64,000 nucleotides of DNA from Dicaeum eximium. Lineage: Eukaryota; Chordata; Aves; Passeriformes; Dicaeidae. Below, piece after piece: positions 48,201 through 60,208 of this stretch; the stretch's first letter is position 1; the number at the start of each line of letters is the position of its first letter. The position numbers and the translations under genes were made by a program. The notes under the pieces are model-generated. The model was not told where the DNA came from and ran no database searches. It worked only from the letters and a program-made list of their open reading frames with translations. The stretch covers positions 638,973 to 702,972 of the forward strand of contig VWZP01006044.1 in the NCBI GenBank assembly GCA_013396995.1. Reading direction: 5' to 3'.

Positions 48201-50989
48201 CAGTTTTTCACCATTTCCAGAGCTTTTGTAACAGTGAAGACAAAAATCCCTGAGGCTTCATTCACAGGTTTCACACAAACACTCACACACACAGAGAGGC
48301 AAGCAGGGCAAGAAGCAGGGCAATCAAGGATATCCTGTTAGAATTCTCTACAGGTACTGCCTTGTACTGCTCAGATGGAGCTAACACTTAGCTGGACCCT
48401 TAGGCAGTGTTACAGGGCAGCTGCAAGTCAAGGTGAAATGCCACTTCTGCTCTTTCATTAACCCTCCCGGGCCTGTCATTAAATATGGCAGGCTTAGCAT
48501 TTTTCAGTTCAGATGGAAAAGCACTGCCAATCCCAGGAGGCAGAATTTTTTCGATGACTAAATTGATGAACAAGACAAGGTCAGCAATTTTCAGTTTATT
48601 GACAGAACTCTATTTATCTTTAGAAGTATTGAAATGGCATTCCAGGTGCCCTGGAGCAGAACTGTGACCAAACCAAAAAAAGAGAGTTTATGAGAGCCAC
48701 TACCTGAAGTATTGTGAGTGGCTTTAATTTAACTTGCTACATTGGGAGTTATGTTGTGATTAGAAACATTTTCATAAGAAAAGAACTTTAATGAGTGCAG
48801 CAACACACGATAGATGGAGACAAACATATAGAAGCAGAATAATAGAGAAAGAGCAGAAACTGCAGCCAACCATTTAAAGTTAAATATAAGTTCTGCTGCA
48901 AAAATTGTGCATGGTCTTTGTTTGAGGTTTGTTTGTTTGCTTAGGAATGATTATCACTAACAGGCTGACTAACTGATCTAGAGCTCAGTGGGAGAAACAG
49001 AACTGACCATTTAAAACCTGTCCATCATCATAGCAATTCACTCATGACAGTTACTGAAAGCCACAGCTGAGCTCCACTTTTTTTTATAAAGCTAAATAAC
49101 CTCAGTTTATTCATAATGAGTAATAATAATAATGGGTATCATGTTGCTGCAGGAGCAGTTTGCAAAAACTGGATTTTTCCTGTTAACCATTGCTGGAAGG
49201 GGGTTGCACTGAAAGACCTGCCTTCAGCTAGAAAAAGTGTCTTTTTTTGTCCCCCCAAACAAATGCAGATTGTCTAAAAGTAGGCCAAAGAAGAAATGCA
49301 GCTAATAAATGTTTCTAGCAAAGACTAGAAAGTCTAGTTAAAATCTGGGGCCTACTGAGTTTAGTTCAACCCACTAAATGAATGGCAGACAGGTCTGAGC
49401 TGAGCAAGGGCCTGCAGCAGAGATGGTTTGACTGCACCTCTGCCACTTGGGCTGCTTCATGAATGAGCTCTTAGCCTTTGTTAAAACTGCAAATTAAACT
49501 GTTGCCTTCCTAGGTTTTGCTGCAAGTGAACTAATTTCTGCTAGCTAAAATGAGTGAAGAACACACCTTTGTCCCCAAGGAAGATGGAGTCTAAGGACAC
49601 ACCATCTTTCATTATACAAACTATATACATTTAGGGGAAAAGCAAGCTGGGATCTCATGGTACCATTAAGCTAACTTCTTTGTGTGAGGTTTTATTTTTT
49701 GGAGAAGTTGTGCTACAGATACCCCAGGCTTCCTAACAGAAATGGTCTGGTTACTTAGCCTTTGAAACAGGCAGCATCTCTGCATTCTGATTAAGTCCTG
49801 ACATTAGGACATCTGGAAAAGAAAAATCTCCTGGGTACCAGCAAAGAAAGCAACACCAAAAGTGTATGGGAAAGTGGTTGGGATTGAATCTCTCAAGGTT
49901 GAAGCATGATTCCATGGCTGCTCTCCTGCTTCTCACAATGATCAACTACCTTAACTGAGGCTTGAAATGAATGTGGCTGCAGGGCTGCATCTCCAACATG
50001 ACATGTCCTCAAAGCCACTGAGGACATTTTGAGAGAAGGATGGGTCTGATGAAGAGCTAAGAGCCAGCAATTTAGATTTCCACAGAAGCAGGAATTTCTT
50101 GCTAAAAATGTAGGCATTAGCAGGCATTGAGCACCCAGGGAGCCAGAGAACCTGTCAGGGTTGCATTTTTCCCCAGTTTGCCCTTCAAGGACCCCAGATG
50201 GTGCTGAGTGGATGTGTATGCATGGAAAATGCCAGTAGGCAATTAATCTCCGAGAGATTTCTGAGGAGGAAAACATTACTTTAGTCCTGGAAGACTAAGG
50301 ATATTAATGATGCAAACTGTTTCTGGGTAACCCTTCAAAGTAAAATTCTTATAGCTCCTCCAGACTAGATTTGCAATTTTTAGAAAATGGTCAAAGGATC
50401 AGAGGATCAGTACCTGAGTTCTGTGCTTTGAGCAGGGAGTAGCTAAGATTTTGTTGATAATCTGAGTTTTCTGATGACAGTTTCCTCTATGCCAATGATT
50501 CATGTCTATTATAGCTAAATTCTCATTCCATTTACCCTAGAGTACATCTGTGGGCTTAGCAAGTCCATGTATTTTTCATTTTATCTTTCACATGTGTATT
50601 TCACATGAGCCTTCTCTCATCTGGATGCAAATTTAACTTGGCAGTGCAAGTGTTAGCCACCAAGTGATGTTTTCACCAGAAAACATGGCCAGCATCCCTC
50701 CTACCTTCTGAGTCGTCTCTTCCTGCTGCATCAACCTCCAGTCTCCACTCCCAGCAGCTGTGCCCTGGGTAAGAAATGCAGGAGGTTGCTACAGTGGCAC
50801 CTTTAGGCACAATTTCTGTGCACAAGGATGGCAGGTGAAAGGCTCAGTATCTCACAGCTTAATAGATGTAGTCATTGCATCAGCCCCCAGATCAGCCACA
50901 GAGCCTCAACTCTCACTGCACACAGCCACTGGCACCTTCACCCCAGTTTCCAGATGCCTTACTCACCTCAGCTCTTCAGGCATGTTGGT
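48201..50989. other. Unique sequence, no gene seen
   Basis: Contains a short (TAA)n run (49121-49133) and no recognised transposon, exon or RNA gene. Open frames are under 130 codons. Confidence 0.5.
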
Positions 50990-51006
50990 GTGGCTCCATG
51001 CTGTCC

Positions 51007-51060
51007 TATGCAAATGTTGGTTATATGCAAATTGCTTATGGTATGCAAATCAATGCATTA
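51007..51060 (+). promoter_or_regulatory. Triple octamer (ATGCAAAT) array
   Basis: Three exact POU-factor octamers occur at 51008-51015, 51025-51032 and 51043-51050, spaced 17 and 18 bp, with a further ATGCAT at 51053-51058. The spacing and flanking TAT suggest a degenerate 18-bp tandem repeat. POU proteins (OCT1, OCT4, BRN classes) bind this motif. Function here is not shown. Confidence 0.45.
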
Positions 51061-51114
51061 AATAACTAACATAAAGTGACACACACAGAGATGTGCATAA
51101 CTTGGCAGCTATAA

Positions 51115-51200
51115 ATCTGGAATTGTTCCACTGACGTCAATGGTTTCACTTCAGCTAGGCTCCAGCATGGAAGGTGTTTAAATCTGGCCCTGTGATATTT
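51115..51200. mobile_element. Possible ancient repeat remnant with a CRE-like site
   Basis: 'TTCCACTGACGTCAATGG' and 'AAATCTGGCCCTG' resemble an old amniote interspersed repeat in which a TGAAGTCAATGG-like segment is followed by ATCTGGCCC. The segment includes an exact TGACGTCA (51132-51139), the full CRE palindrome. If it is repeat-derived, the CRE may come from one or two substitutions. The assignment is tentative. Confidence 0.3.
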
Positions 51201-52808
51201 TCAGTCAGCTTCTAAACACAAACTCAGGAGTTAATGATTTCAAAGGTGTAATTATTATTATTGTCTGTGGGTTTTGTTATTATTTAGGTTTGTATGACTG
51301 AACATACACCAAAATGGGGTTGCAGAACGTACTTAATTTCAACAGGTCTCACGTTGATGATAAATAAAGCACCTGTGGTCTATCAGAACTTCAGGCAGTT
51401 GGAACCTGATCCACTTTGGTCCTAATGGCATAATAGTTTCCATTTTAAAGCAGCCAGGGCCTAAAATGCAGGATTTATGCCAAAAAGTCTTCAGAGGCAG
51501 ATGTACACCCTAAAGTATTTCAAATCAATTTAGAATGGGGAATGAGTATAGATAGTTCCGTGCTACATGCCATGTATTTTTGATCTGGGACTGGGAGCCT
51601 GGAAGCATATGCACCATCTTGTGTAACCACCCCCTGACAAGGATCTGTTGTTATTGTGTGCAGAGAAAGCAGAACATGGTAAAGGTTAATGCTGCACATG
51701 GCAGAACCACAGTGCTGAGCAGGGCCCTGGCTGTGACTGCTCCAAAAGTGCTGTGCAGTCATTTACACATTCGCAAATGTCGCTCTCACATGGCAGAATT
51801 TCCACCCACTTTTGCCTGAATGTAAATGACTTCGAGGGATGCCAGGCATTAAGTGTTCTCACAACTGCCCCCAACATCCCACTGCTCAAAAACGGTGCTT
51901 CTAAACACTCCTAGAAATTCCTGTAAGACTTGCAAAATAAATCCGTTTGTGTTTCTGAGCCTTCTTGGTCACTAGTGGGGTTAGGCTCAGATTTACCAGG
52001 ATATACTGAATTACAGGACATGTGAAACGATGACAAGGAGATCCAGCAAAGCCTGATAATGAGAGACTGGAAGAGCCAAGCTCTGCTCCTGCTGTCTATT
52101 TGATCTGTTCAACTCACCATAAATTCTGTTGCACACTGCATGAGTAAAAAGCTACAGGAGGTTTGTATTGCATGAAGAAGCTTCCAGATTTCTTGTTAGT
52201 CAACTGAACTAGCGTCAGAGATTATGGATTTAAATATAGAAGCAGTCTAAACTGGAAATGTCAGTGCCTAACTGTACAAACAATGTAACAAGTGTGTATT
52301 ATGTTTTTATTAATATTTTCTTTTGATTTTGTGTATGGTTTGTGGTTTTTTTGCTGACATTGTAATCATGGTATCTGCATGTTTGTGTTGCTAGAACTAA
52401 CTTCAACTGACAAAATTAGAAATGCCTATTATAGCCATTACTCTGGGAATGCTTTTTAGTTTGTTTAAGTTTTTCTTTTTTAATCCTAACAGTCTCCCTG
52501 AAGACCTGAACTGACATCAATTTACCAGTGCCTTGACATCTTAAAGTTGTTTCTTATAAAATTTGCATTGGTGTCATTTTGTTTCAAGCTGATATTGTGA
52601 CAGTGTCTCCCTGGATTTATACTGACAATTTATTTTTATTTTGACATCATGTCATCCCTATAGCCCTTCACTAGCATCTATCGTAAGTCTGTGGGTTTAA
52701 ATGAAAAGTGGGTTTTTTTGTGCAAACTACAGTAACTAGCTGAACTTTCTCAGTAGCTACTTTTCTGACCTCAATATCTAGCTATTGATTGTGCTTGGGT
52801 TTTTATAG
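51201..52808. other. Unique sequence, no gene seen
   Basis: Includes a stem-loop at 51758-51830 and its CpG-retaining surroundings. Open frames are under 82 codons with no recognised domain. Confidence 0.5.
51758..51830. repeat. Inverted repeat, 13 paired bases with a 2-nt bulge
   Basis: GTCATTTACACATTC (51758-51772) and GAATGTAAATGAC (51818-51830) pair along 13 positions with a 2-nt bulge (CA) in the left arm and a 45-nt loop. The loop keeps CpGs ('TTCGCAAATGTCGCTC'). Confidence 0.75.
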
Positions 52809-52986
52809 TGTCTTGGTTTAAAAAGACAGGTGTCTGCTAAGGAAGAAAACACAAACCCCCTCCCTCCAAATCACCACAATTTTTTTGAAATTAAAACGCT
52901 CTCAGGCAAAAAATATGGGGATAGGAATAACAGTTCTTTTACTAGGAAAAACTAAAGGAAACAAAGGTACTAGTACCAGCAAACAA

Positions 52987-53012
52987 CAAAAGAAACAAAC
53001 AAACAAACAAAA
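52987..53012. repeat. (AAAC)n tract inside the solo LTR
   Basis: About five AAAC units on the plus strand (GTTT in LTR orientation), typical low-complexity content of this LTR family. Confidence 0.85.
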
Positions 53013-53291
53013 AACCCTGACAGAGTCAAGATATGATCTGCCACCCTGGGGCAGGGTGTGGATAACAGTCCAGTTGAGCAGTGGCTGCAGTTCTCTTAGA
53101 GTGGGAGCCACGGCTCTGTCAAAACAACAGTCCAGCAGAGAAGAGTGTAGGCAGATGGGTCTGGTTTTCCTCTGGAGATCCAGTGGAGAATCCAGGCTGT
53201 CTTCGTTTTTAAAAGTGTCTCTTTTTATCCCAGTAGAAATGCTTGGCCCCTCCCCCTGGGCAGAGCACCTCACAATGGGAATAATGTAATC

Positions 53292-53407
53292 TTATCAGTC
53301 ATGTGGAGGCACTCAATGGCCCATTAACAAAAAATGTCTTCCCAGGGGAGGTATTGTTTGTGAAGAGATAAGGGAAACCTGCCCAGATAACAACCCCATC
53401 TTTATCA
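53292..53407 (-). promoter_or_regulatory. GATA-motif cluster in LTR U3
   Basis: Four GATA cores in 116 bp: TTATCA 53292-53297, AGATAAG 53366-53372, AGATAA 53385-53390, TTATCA 53402-53407. They lie at the 5' (U3) side of the LTR in its orientation, upstream of the TATA-like box. GATA factors could bind, but this is motif evidence only. Confidence 0.4.
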
Positions 53408-54610
53408 GATGGCAAATAGAATATCTTATTTTAACAATCCAGGACAATAGAAATGTCAAAAGTTCCTGCCTAGCGCTTTAGGCAGCTCTTCCATATGTAC
53501 CAAATAAGGAGATTAAACCAAAGCTCCCCTTGAAACTAAAAAGTAATTGCCTATAAAAAAAAAAGGTGAATGCATGTTTATAACACCAACATCAAACAAA
53601 CAACTGGGCCCTGTTGGTGGCATTGCCTGGAGAGCTGCTGGTCCTCCTTTGCTTTCACTGAAATGTTAGAAACACCTTTTTGGGACTGAACATAACATCT
53701 GCTTCCAGGTGTTTCCTTGGAAAACACAAAATCCTCAATAACTATATATTTAATGTGCTGTTGCTACTTCATTTAAATATCAAAAATGACATTAGACAAG
53801 CTCTGGTGTGGGCCAGGGGAGGGGAGATTTCAAGAAAGCTCCCATGTGATAGTTATAGCTTTGAACCTGGTTTATTTTTTCAGCTCTTTCATTTTTAAAT
53901 TCAAAGAGGCAAGGAGGATTGTGAGCAATGTTACAAATGCCTTGTGACCCTTCCTGAACTAGAGCCATTGCATGGTATAGCTAAAATTCCCAAGGGGATA
54001 TTTGTAAATTATAAAGCAAAATCCTGCCAGTGATTATTGAGTGTTCCTAGGATTATCCATGAACCTGACAGAGTGGCCTGTGTATGTGATTTTGCAAAAG
54101 CTATTTTTCATCAGAGTACGTGCATGGTTTAATGAGATATTTGCAGCAGTAACATCATTTCTGTGTTCTGGTATAAATGGTTCAGCTTCTATATATCATA
54201 CCTGGTAAATCACAGTATGGGTCCAAAGAAAAAGAGCCTTCAACAGCAACATTTTCTCATTTTTATTGGATCAGAACATCAATTCTGGGTGATAGTTAGG
54301 GTGATTTGCTTTCACTAATGTCTTGCCAGCAGTGCCTAGGCAGAAACCATACACTCATGGTTTAACCAAAACTAAGAACTCAGAAGTGAATCTTCCATGT
54401 GTGAGGGAGGTTATTTATTCTGCCCCTCTTCACAAAGAAGAGTGAAATTTGATTGTCTGAACAGGGTAGTCAGGCATCATTAGAAAAGATTTCCAGCTCC
54501 TGCTCTGCCAGAGGCCCTGTGTGATACCTGTCAGCCCCACATGGAGGTTTGGAAACCACAGCAGCAGATCTCACCTCCATGATCTCTTGAACTCTTGATC
54601 TCACCTGGCC

Positions 54611-54648
54611 AAGACCTAAGTATGACAAGACCTAAGTATGACAAGACC
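54611..54648. repeat. 16-bp direct repeat, 2.4 copies
   Basis: AAGACCTAAGTATGAC occurs at 54611-54626 and 54627-54642, followed by a partial copy AAGACC. The copies are perfect, so the duplication is recent. Confidence 0.95.
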
Positions 54649-56280
54649 AAGACTGGAGACATTTTAGCAGCAGTGGAAATAGAGATCTGAGAAGACAGTG
54701 TGTGAGGCTGGTCACAAAATTTATTTTTAAACTCATCAAAACCAAAATTATGACTTCATGAAAAGTTTAACTGACAACTTGAAAGTTAGATTGGAATTAC
54801 TTTGAACTTTATCACCAGAATTCAAAGGGGAACCTTGGGCTTGAAACTGCATAGACAGAAACTGAACACAAGGCCTGCACTAAATATAGATAAAATGTTA
54901 GATATCTATAAGAGCAGTGTCAATTTCTATAAATTATTCAGATAAGGAAAAATCATAGTGTATAAACCTATCAGTGGAGTTTCATCTAAATCCTTAACTT
55001 TTTATTAGGTATTCTCTTTGCACCCTTCCAATAGTGAAATATGTTGCTGCTTTTATTAGAATTGACTCAGTATATTTCTGTTTATCTGCAGAAACACTCA
55101 ATCTGCCTTTGACTTCAGCAGAGTGTCATATGTAATTAAACATCTGTCAGATTGGAATGTCACTTTCAATAATTCTTTTTGAGAAGAGAAAGACCACCAC
55201 TGGAAATAGCACTCTGTGCATTAAGCATGGCAATGAGCACTCATATTAACCTTGCATTTTAACTCTTCCAAGCACTTTTCACCTGACTTTAAAGCTGGTC
55301 TTACTGCGTAGACATTTTGCAACTAACTTTTGATTTTTGGTACCTGTCATTGTGTGCCAGTTTTTCACATATGTCAATCATCCCTGAGTGATGCTAGCTC
55401 TAAATACAGTTTGGGGACTTCAGCATATTTCTCAGGGTGTCCAAAAATGTAGGACACTTCTTGAAAATGTAGCTTTGCTTAGCTGATATTGAGCTTTCTG
55501 TCTGTGGACCATGGCTAGTAATACTGATGTTATTGCAAAGGAAGCTCTGTAATACTCTGCAGCTTGCTGCAACCTGTACGTGTCAACAGAAATGCCAAGA
55601 AATTTCTGGTAGCAAAATCAGGGATTAGAAACCTTGGAAAGTGTCTCAAAAAGTATGATTGCCTGTAACTTGGTTTTTCACTGCCTTGAGCAGTTACCAC
55701 AGCCAGACTCACCCTGCCAGTGCTGGAACAGTTCTGTGGATTCAGAGCTGGTTAACAAGGGACCACAAGTTGTGAGTAGCACCAGATCTGGTTTTCATAC
55801 CTATGTTGCAAGATAGAGGTGAGGGCGTGTCTTGTTATACTTCTCACAGAGATTTATCCAGGCTTAGGGTTTATTTTCCTCAAAACACACAGCTCTGGAG
55901 ATTACAGTTAACTATTAATTAGCTGCTCTAAACTAGGAGTCTTTCTTGCTGGGAGAAAAGAGCTGACAATGGGTTTGCTTGTCCTCTCTGAAGAGGATAC
56001 AGTCCCTTTATGGAAATTCCATGGTGTCCTGTGAAGTGAGACCCTGAGAGTTGCTGCTGATCCCCACGTTTTGGATGAGTTTGACTACAGATTTATGCTT
56101 CACCAAACGTGAAGGGTCAGTCAGCTATAAAACCAAGGGCTATAATACCACTGGCTGTGGACGGCTGCTTGATGACAGTGGTTGGTAATGCTTGGATAAG
56201 AACAGAGCTGTTGCTGTTCTTTACAGCATGAAAAATCCAGATGTGTACAAATCCAAGCGTGCGTATGCACATTGCACTTC

Positions 56281-56323
56281 TGATAAAAGGGTCCTGTGAT
56301 AAAAGGGTCACGTGATAAAAGGG
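56281..56323. repeat. 16-bp tandem repeat, 3 copies, with an E-box at one junction
   Basis: TGATAAAAGGG repeats at 56281, 56297 and 56313 with a 16-bp period. The spacer differs: TCCTG in the first, TCACG in the second. The second junction forms an exact TCACGTGA (56308-56315), an E-box (CACGTG) with M-box flanks. Confidence 0.9.
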
Positions 56324-59300
56324 AAAATCAGCTGTGAAAGAAAATGACATGAGTTTATTTTCATGTGCAGACAGCGTTGGGAAGGATATAATGATATCTT
56401 GCATTCTAATTTCAGTATGTAATGGGTAACAAAGGAAAGTTCATGATGACCCTTTGAAGATCTAATATTTTTGGCTATAATTTAAGTCAGTCATAATTTT
56501 CAACTATTATTTATTGCATTTTTAATATGCATTTAGTGTTTTTCAGCATGCTCCATCTTTTATTGATGTTTGATTAAAACCAGCACTTATTTCTCACGGA
56601 TCTACATATTATACTCCATAAGTTTTAACCTTGTGAAACTCCTTTTTAAAGTGTGAGCAAGCATCCCAGATGATGTGCAGGAAGGGGAGTGTAATCCAAC
56701 TCTACATAATATCACTTCAGCTTCTTCTTATTTCACTACTTAAAAACTCAGCATCAATTAGGTGTTAAGAAAATGTAAATGTCTTGGTCAAGAAGAACAA
56801 AATCTACAGTAATTAATTGCTTCAATATTTCTCACAGCCATTCCCCTTCCATAAGAAATTAATTTTCATTCATACTTCAGACAAGATACAGGACGTGGAA
56901 GGAGAGAAAATTAATTTGGTTGATGTCATTCTGTAGTTTAATCCCAGCATTAATATCCTTTGTATAGTGACTGGGAGTGATATCTGAATTTAAAACTGAA
57001 TTCTGTAAAATTTGAGGCTTTACAGAATTGATATTGTTCTGGGAATGAAGATGCAGCAATCTTCTTCGCATTTGCAAAAGCCAGTAAAAATGAAGAAGCA
57101 AATGAGACCTAAAATTCCTGTCTCTCTCTCCAAAAAACACAGCTGTCATCATCATCTCCCACTCCCCTTTTGTAATGATCACACAGACTTGCCAAGATAG
57201 TCACGTCTACAATTGTCTGTGTTTTGATGGATGAGCCCTTAAAAAAAATGAAAAAAAGCTGAAATATGCCTGAAGGTGAAAAAAAGAAGAACGTCTGTGT
57301 CTTTGTGCTGAACTTGCACTGGGCCCTCGATGAGAGAAAATTCTGGCCAGAAGAGACCTTCAGAGAGATGTGAAGCATTTTTCAACCCAGGGAGGGAATC
57401 AGGGGAGATGGGTCTGGGCTCCTACCTGCATCCCAGTCCAAAGAAGCTTCCTTATAGGAAGGGAATTCTCCCACTGCTGAGCAGGATCTGGGGGCAGCTG
57501 ATGTTTTGCACCCCATGCTGGCCTAACACTGGGGTTTGCACCTCAAGAGTGAAAGGATTCCTCTGCAGCTATGCTGGCAGAGCACAGGCTGCTGGTGTTC
57601 TGCTGGGCAGTCAGAGCACAGAGGGAAAATGTGGCTCCAGTTTTAGTATAGAAGAATTTTAAATGCCCCACCACTGAGATCACCAGAAGCTTTATACTGT
57701 GAATTTGGTGTAAACTGATGAAGCTTTCTTTTCTTGACTCTGAAGAGAGCCTCAGTTCTGACTTGAGTCTGATTTCAAATCCATTTATAGTAAAAGCTAT
57801 GTTTGAAGGGTCACTCTAAAGGGACTTCACTTATATTTGCTGAAGAGAGTGGTATGTCTGCTTCTGACATTCTGATTCAAAAAAATAATCTTTGGACCCA
57901 GGGTATCTATTTCTGTGTTCCTTTTATGGAACATTATGGGGAATAATTGTTTAGTGAAAGCATTCTCATTTACATTATTGTACATTATTCGACCTTCCTC
58001 AAGAGCACTGGGACAGCTCCAAGCACAATACTTAGCTTTGGATATTGGCACTTGTGAGCTTGTTCTCACACTCTGGTAAGATGATTAATGTACCTTGGAA
58101 ATTACCTAATGGCTCGATACTCCTTCTACTCAGCCTCTTGTAAGAGGACAAACAGGATAATGTGAGATACAATTTGTGGATACAAAATGGAGCAGTTGAA
58201 ACAGAGAAACTCATTCAGAAGTATTGACAGGATATCTGTAGTGCTGAAGATCCACACAGCAGAATTTAAAAACACACATGAAATAGAGTGGTATTGAAAC
58301 ACATCCCAAACAGATGGAGACACCTGGTTGACAAGAACATTCCCTCTTTAGAGACTGGTGGAAGGAACATGGAGAGATTTATCTGGTCAAATATTGACAT
58401 GGAACCTTGCCTTTTGTTAGAAGATGTGAAGTATTGGATGTCTATGACTGTTGCACTGGAGCACAACAAAAACGACACAGACACTGCTCTTCTCCAGGGC
58501 AGAAAAGAACAAGTTTATTTTTACACTTAGTGTTTGTACAGAGTTTTGGCAGCAACTGTGAATTGGAGGATGAGGTCACCACTTCTCCAACCACACTGGT
58601 AAAGGAAAAGGTCCATCAAACTTTCTTCGCGCAGGAGGAAGAAATGAAAAACAAAAAGACAGTTAGCAAAACATGTGTTGTGTTTACATAAACCAGCATG
58701 AGAAACTCTCTCACAGAAATGAAAACATCAGAAGGCTGAAAAATCAGGGCAAAATATGACACCAAAATGTCCTAAATTACCTTTATTGACCACTTGGAAG
58801 GAACAGATAGGCTAAATGTTTAGATCTGTCATTTCTCCTTTTTGGACACTGGACTCATTTTTAGCAGAAGGGAAGGATGCTAACTGGCCCACTCGGACTG
58901 ACAGGGTGAGTAATGGCTAGAATACAACTGGAGAATGTTTATCTGTATATTTCATTTTTATGCTGAGGTTCATGATCTCAATGGCATTTTTATTGATATT
59001 TATTAATTTGAGTGGCTCTAATTCTGTAAGTTTATAATGGTAATACAAAAACATCTGTTCTAAGTAACAGCATATTTCTGTGATTAATTTTTTAGTATTA
59101 GGACTTGACAGATACTGTTATCTGCACACTCTGGATGCCCTTGATGTAACTTCAAAGTACAACTTAAGTGCAACAGTACAGTAAAAAAATACGCCAACAG
59201 GAAATTTCAATCTCAAATCTCTCATGTGCTAAAAAATTTCCCCACTGTTATTACAATTCCTGGCCTCATTTTCAAAAGCCTAAGAGACAAATGAGCTTTT

Positions 59301-59814
59301 GTTAAGTGCCCTAAATCATCACTTATTTGCTTCAAGGTGTTAATGATCGGTCACATTCTTTTCACACATGGAGTAGAATATTATTTCTAGAATTCTCCTA
59401 TTGATTTCAGTGCTGGCAATATGCAATGATTGCTACTGAAAATTTGTCACTAGTCATAGAATTTCCAACTCTCTCTCCATTGTTCCAAAAATAACATCTT
59501 GCAGGAGTGCTCCTATCACTGTCAGTTTATTGAAGAACAACTTCCAATTGAAAAGCCATGAGATGTTATTAGCTTATATTGTAAATGAAAGTTTAAAGTA
59601 GTGTGTCATCTGGAAGGCAGAATGCATTACACTCCAACAGAGTCATCAAGAAGGGACATGAAAATACACTCCCAAAAATAGTGCAGTCAATGGGCTTATT
59701 CAGCTGATCTCTAAGTACTGTCAGTAACTTTTATTATTGCCACTATTATTATAGCACATTGGGTATTTTTTCTTCCATTTGACAAAAAAAAATATGTAAT
59801 AATCAGTTTCTTTT

Positions 59815-59945
59815 TATTGGCTTTAGTCTATCTAAGGGCGGCACAGAGGATCTTTTATAATGAAAAACTACTGAGAGGCGCAGCCACTTTTGGCAAGGTT
59901 AAATTATGAAAGCAATTCTACCAAACAAAATTCATGAGTCACAAA
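59815..59945. promoter_or_regulatory. Candidate conserved non-coding element
   Basis: Unique sequence with retained CpGs ('AAGGGCGGCACAG', 'GAGAGGCGCAGCC'), rare in the surrounding AT-rich DNA, plus TTATAAT and AATTATG motifs. No transposon pattern. The call rests on CpG retention and lack of repeat similarity. Confidence 0.2.
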
Positions 59946-59969
59946 CATGCTCCACTGAAAAAAAAAATG

Positions 59970-60000
59970 GCACAAAAAACCAAACCAAACCAAAAAAACT
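59970..60000. repeat. (AAACC)n-like A/C-rich tract
   Basis: Three or more AAACC units between A-runs. It lies about 105 bp left of a CR1 3' end and seems unrelated to it. Confidence 0.8.
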
Positions 60001-60104
60001 GAACAACCCCAAATTTAAAAAATAAACCTTCTTCTTCCCCTGTGTCTCACATACATACTGATACAGATTTAGGGATTCAACTCTTTGCTGCAGTCAGACT
60101 TCTG

Positions 60105-60208
60105 GAATGGTAATCACTCCCTTGAGATTGGAGAGAGACTATTTACAAGGGGGTTTGGAACTAGATGATCTTTAAGGTCCCTTCCACTCCAAAGAATTCT
60201 ATCATTAT
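60105..60208 (+). mobile_element. Short CR1 LINE 3' tail (plus strand)
   Basis: 'GGGTTTGGAACTAGATGATC', 'TTTAAGGTCCCTTCCACTCC' and 'GAATTCTATCATTAT' are the CR1 3' UTR and terminus. The upstream 'GAGAGAGACTATTTACAAGG' is also CR1-like but joined to the tail with a deletion. About 100 bp in total. Confidence 0.85.

Larger units (their letters stand above)
52809..53446 (-). mobile_element. Complete solo ERV LTR, 638 bp, with 4-bp target-site duplication
   Basis: Ends TGTCTTGG...CCAGGACA form an 8-bp inverted terminal repeat with one mismatch. ATAG is present on both sides (52805-52808 and 53447-53450), an exact 4-bp target-site duplication. The LTR matches a songbird family I recognise and reads right to left: U3 with GATA motifs at its start, a TATA-like ATAAAAAG at about 53228-53221, and an (AAAC)n-type run at 52987-53012 on the plus strand. 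No internal viral genes are present, so this is a solo LTR left by recombination. The open frame inside it (53273-52902) is not a gene. Confidence 0.93.
53451..60104. other. Unique AT-rich sequence, no gene seen
   Basis: Holds small tandem repeats (54611-54648, 56281-56323), listed separately, and a candidate element at about 59815-59945. Open frames are under 112 codons. The longest (57330-57662, plus) has no recognised domain. No transposon is recognised. Confidence 0.5.

Noticed and set aside
52885..53289. Opposed open frames of 134 and 123 codons
   Set aside because: Both lie within the solo LTR, which normally encodes no protein.
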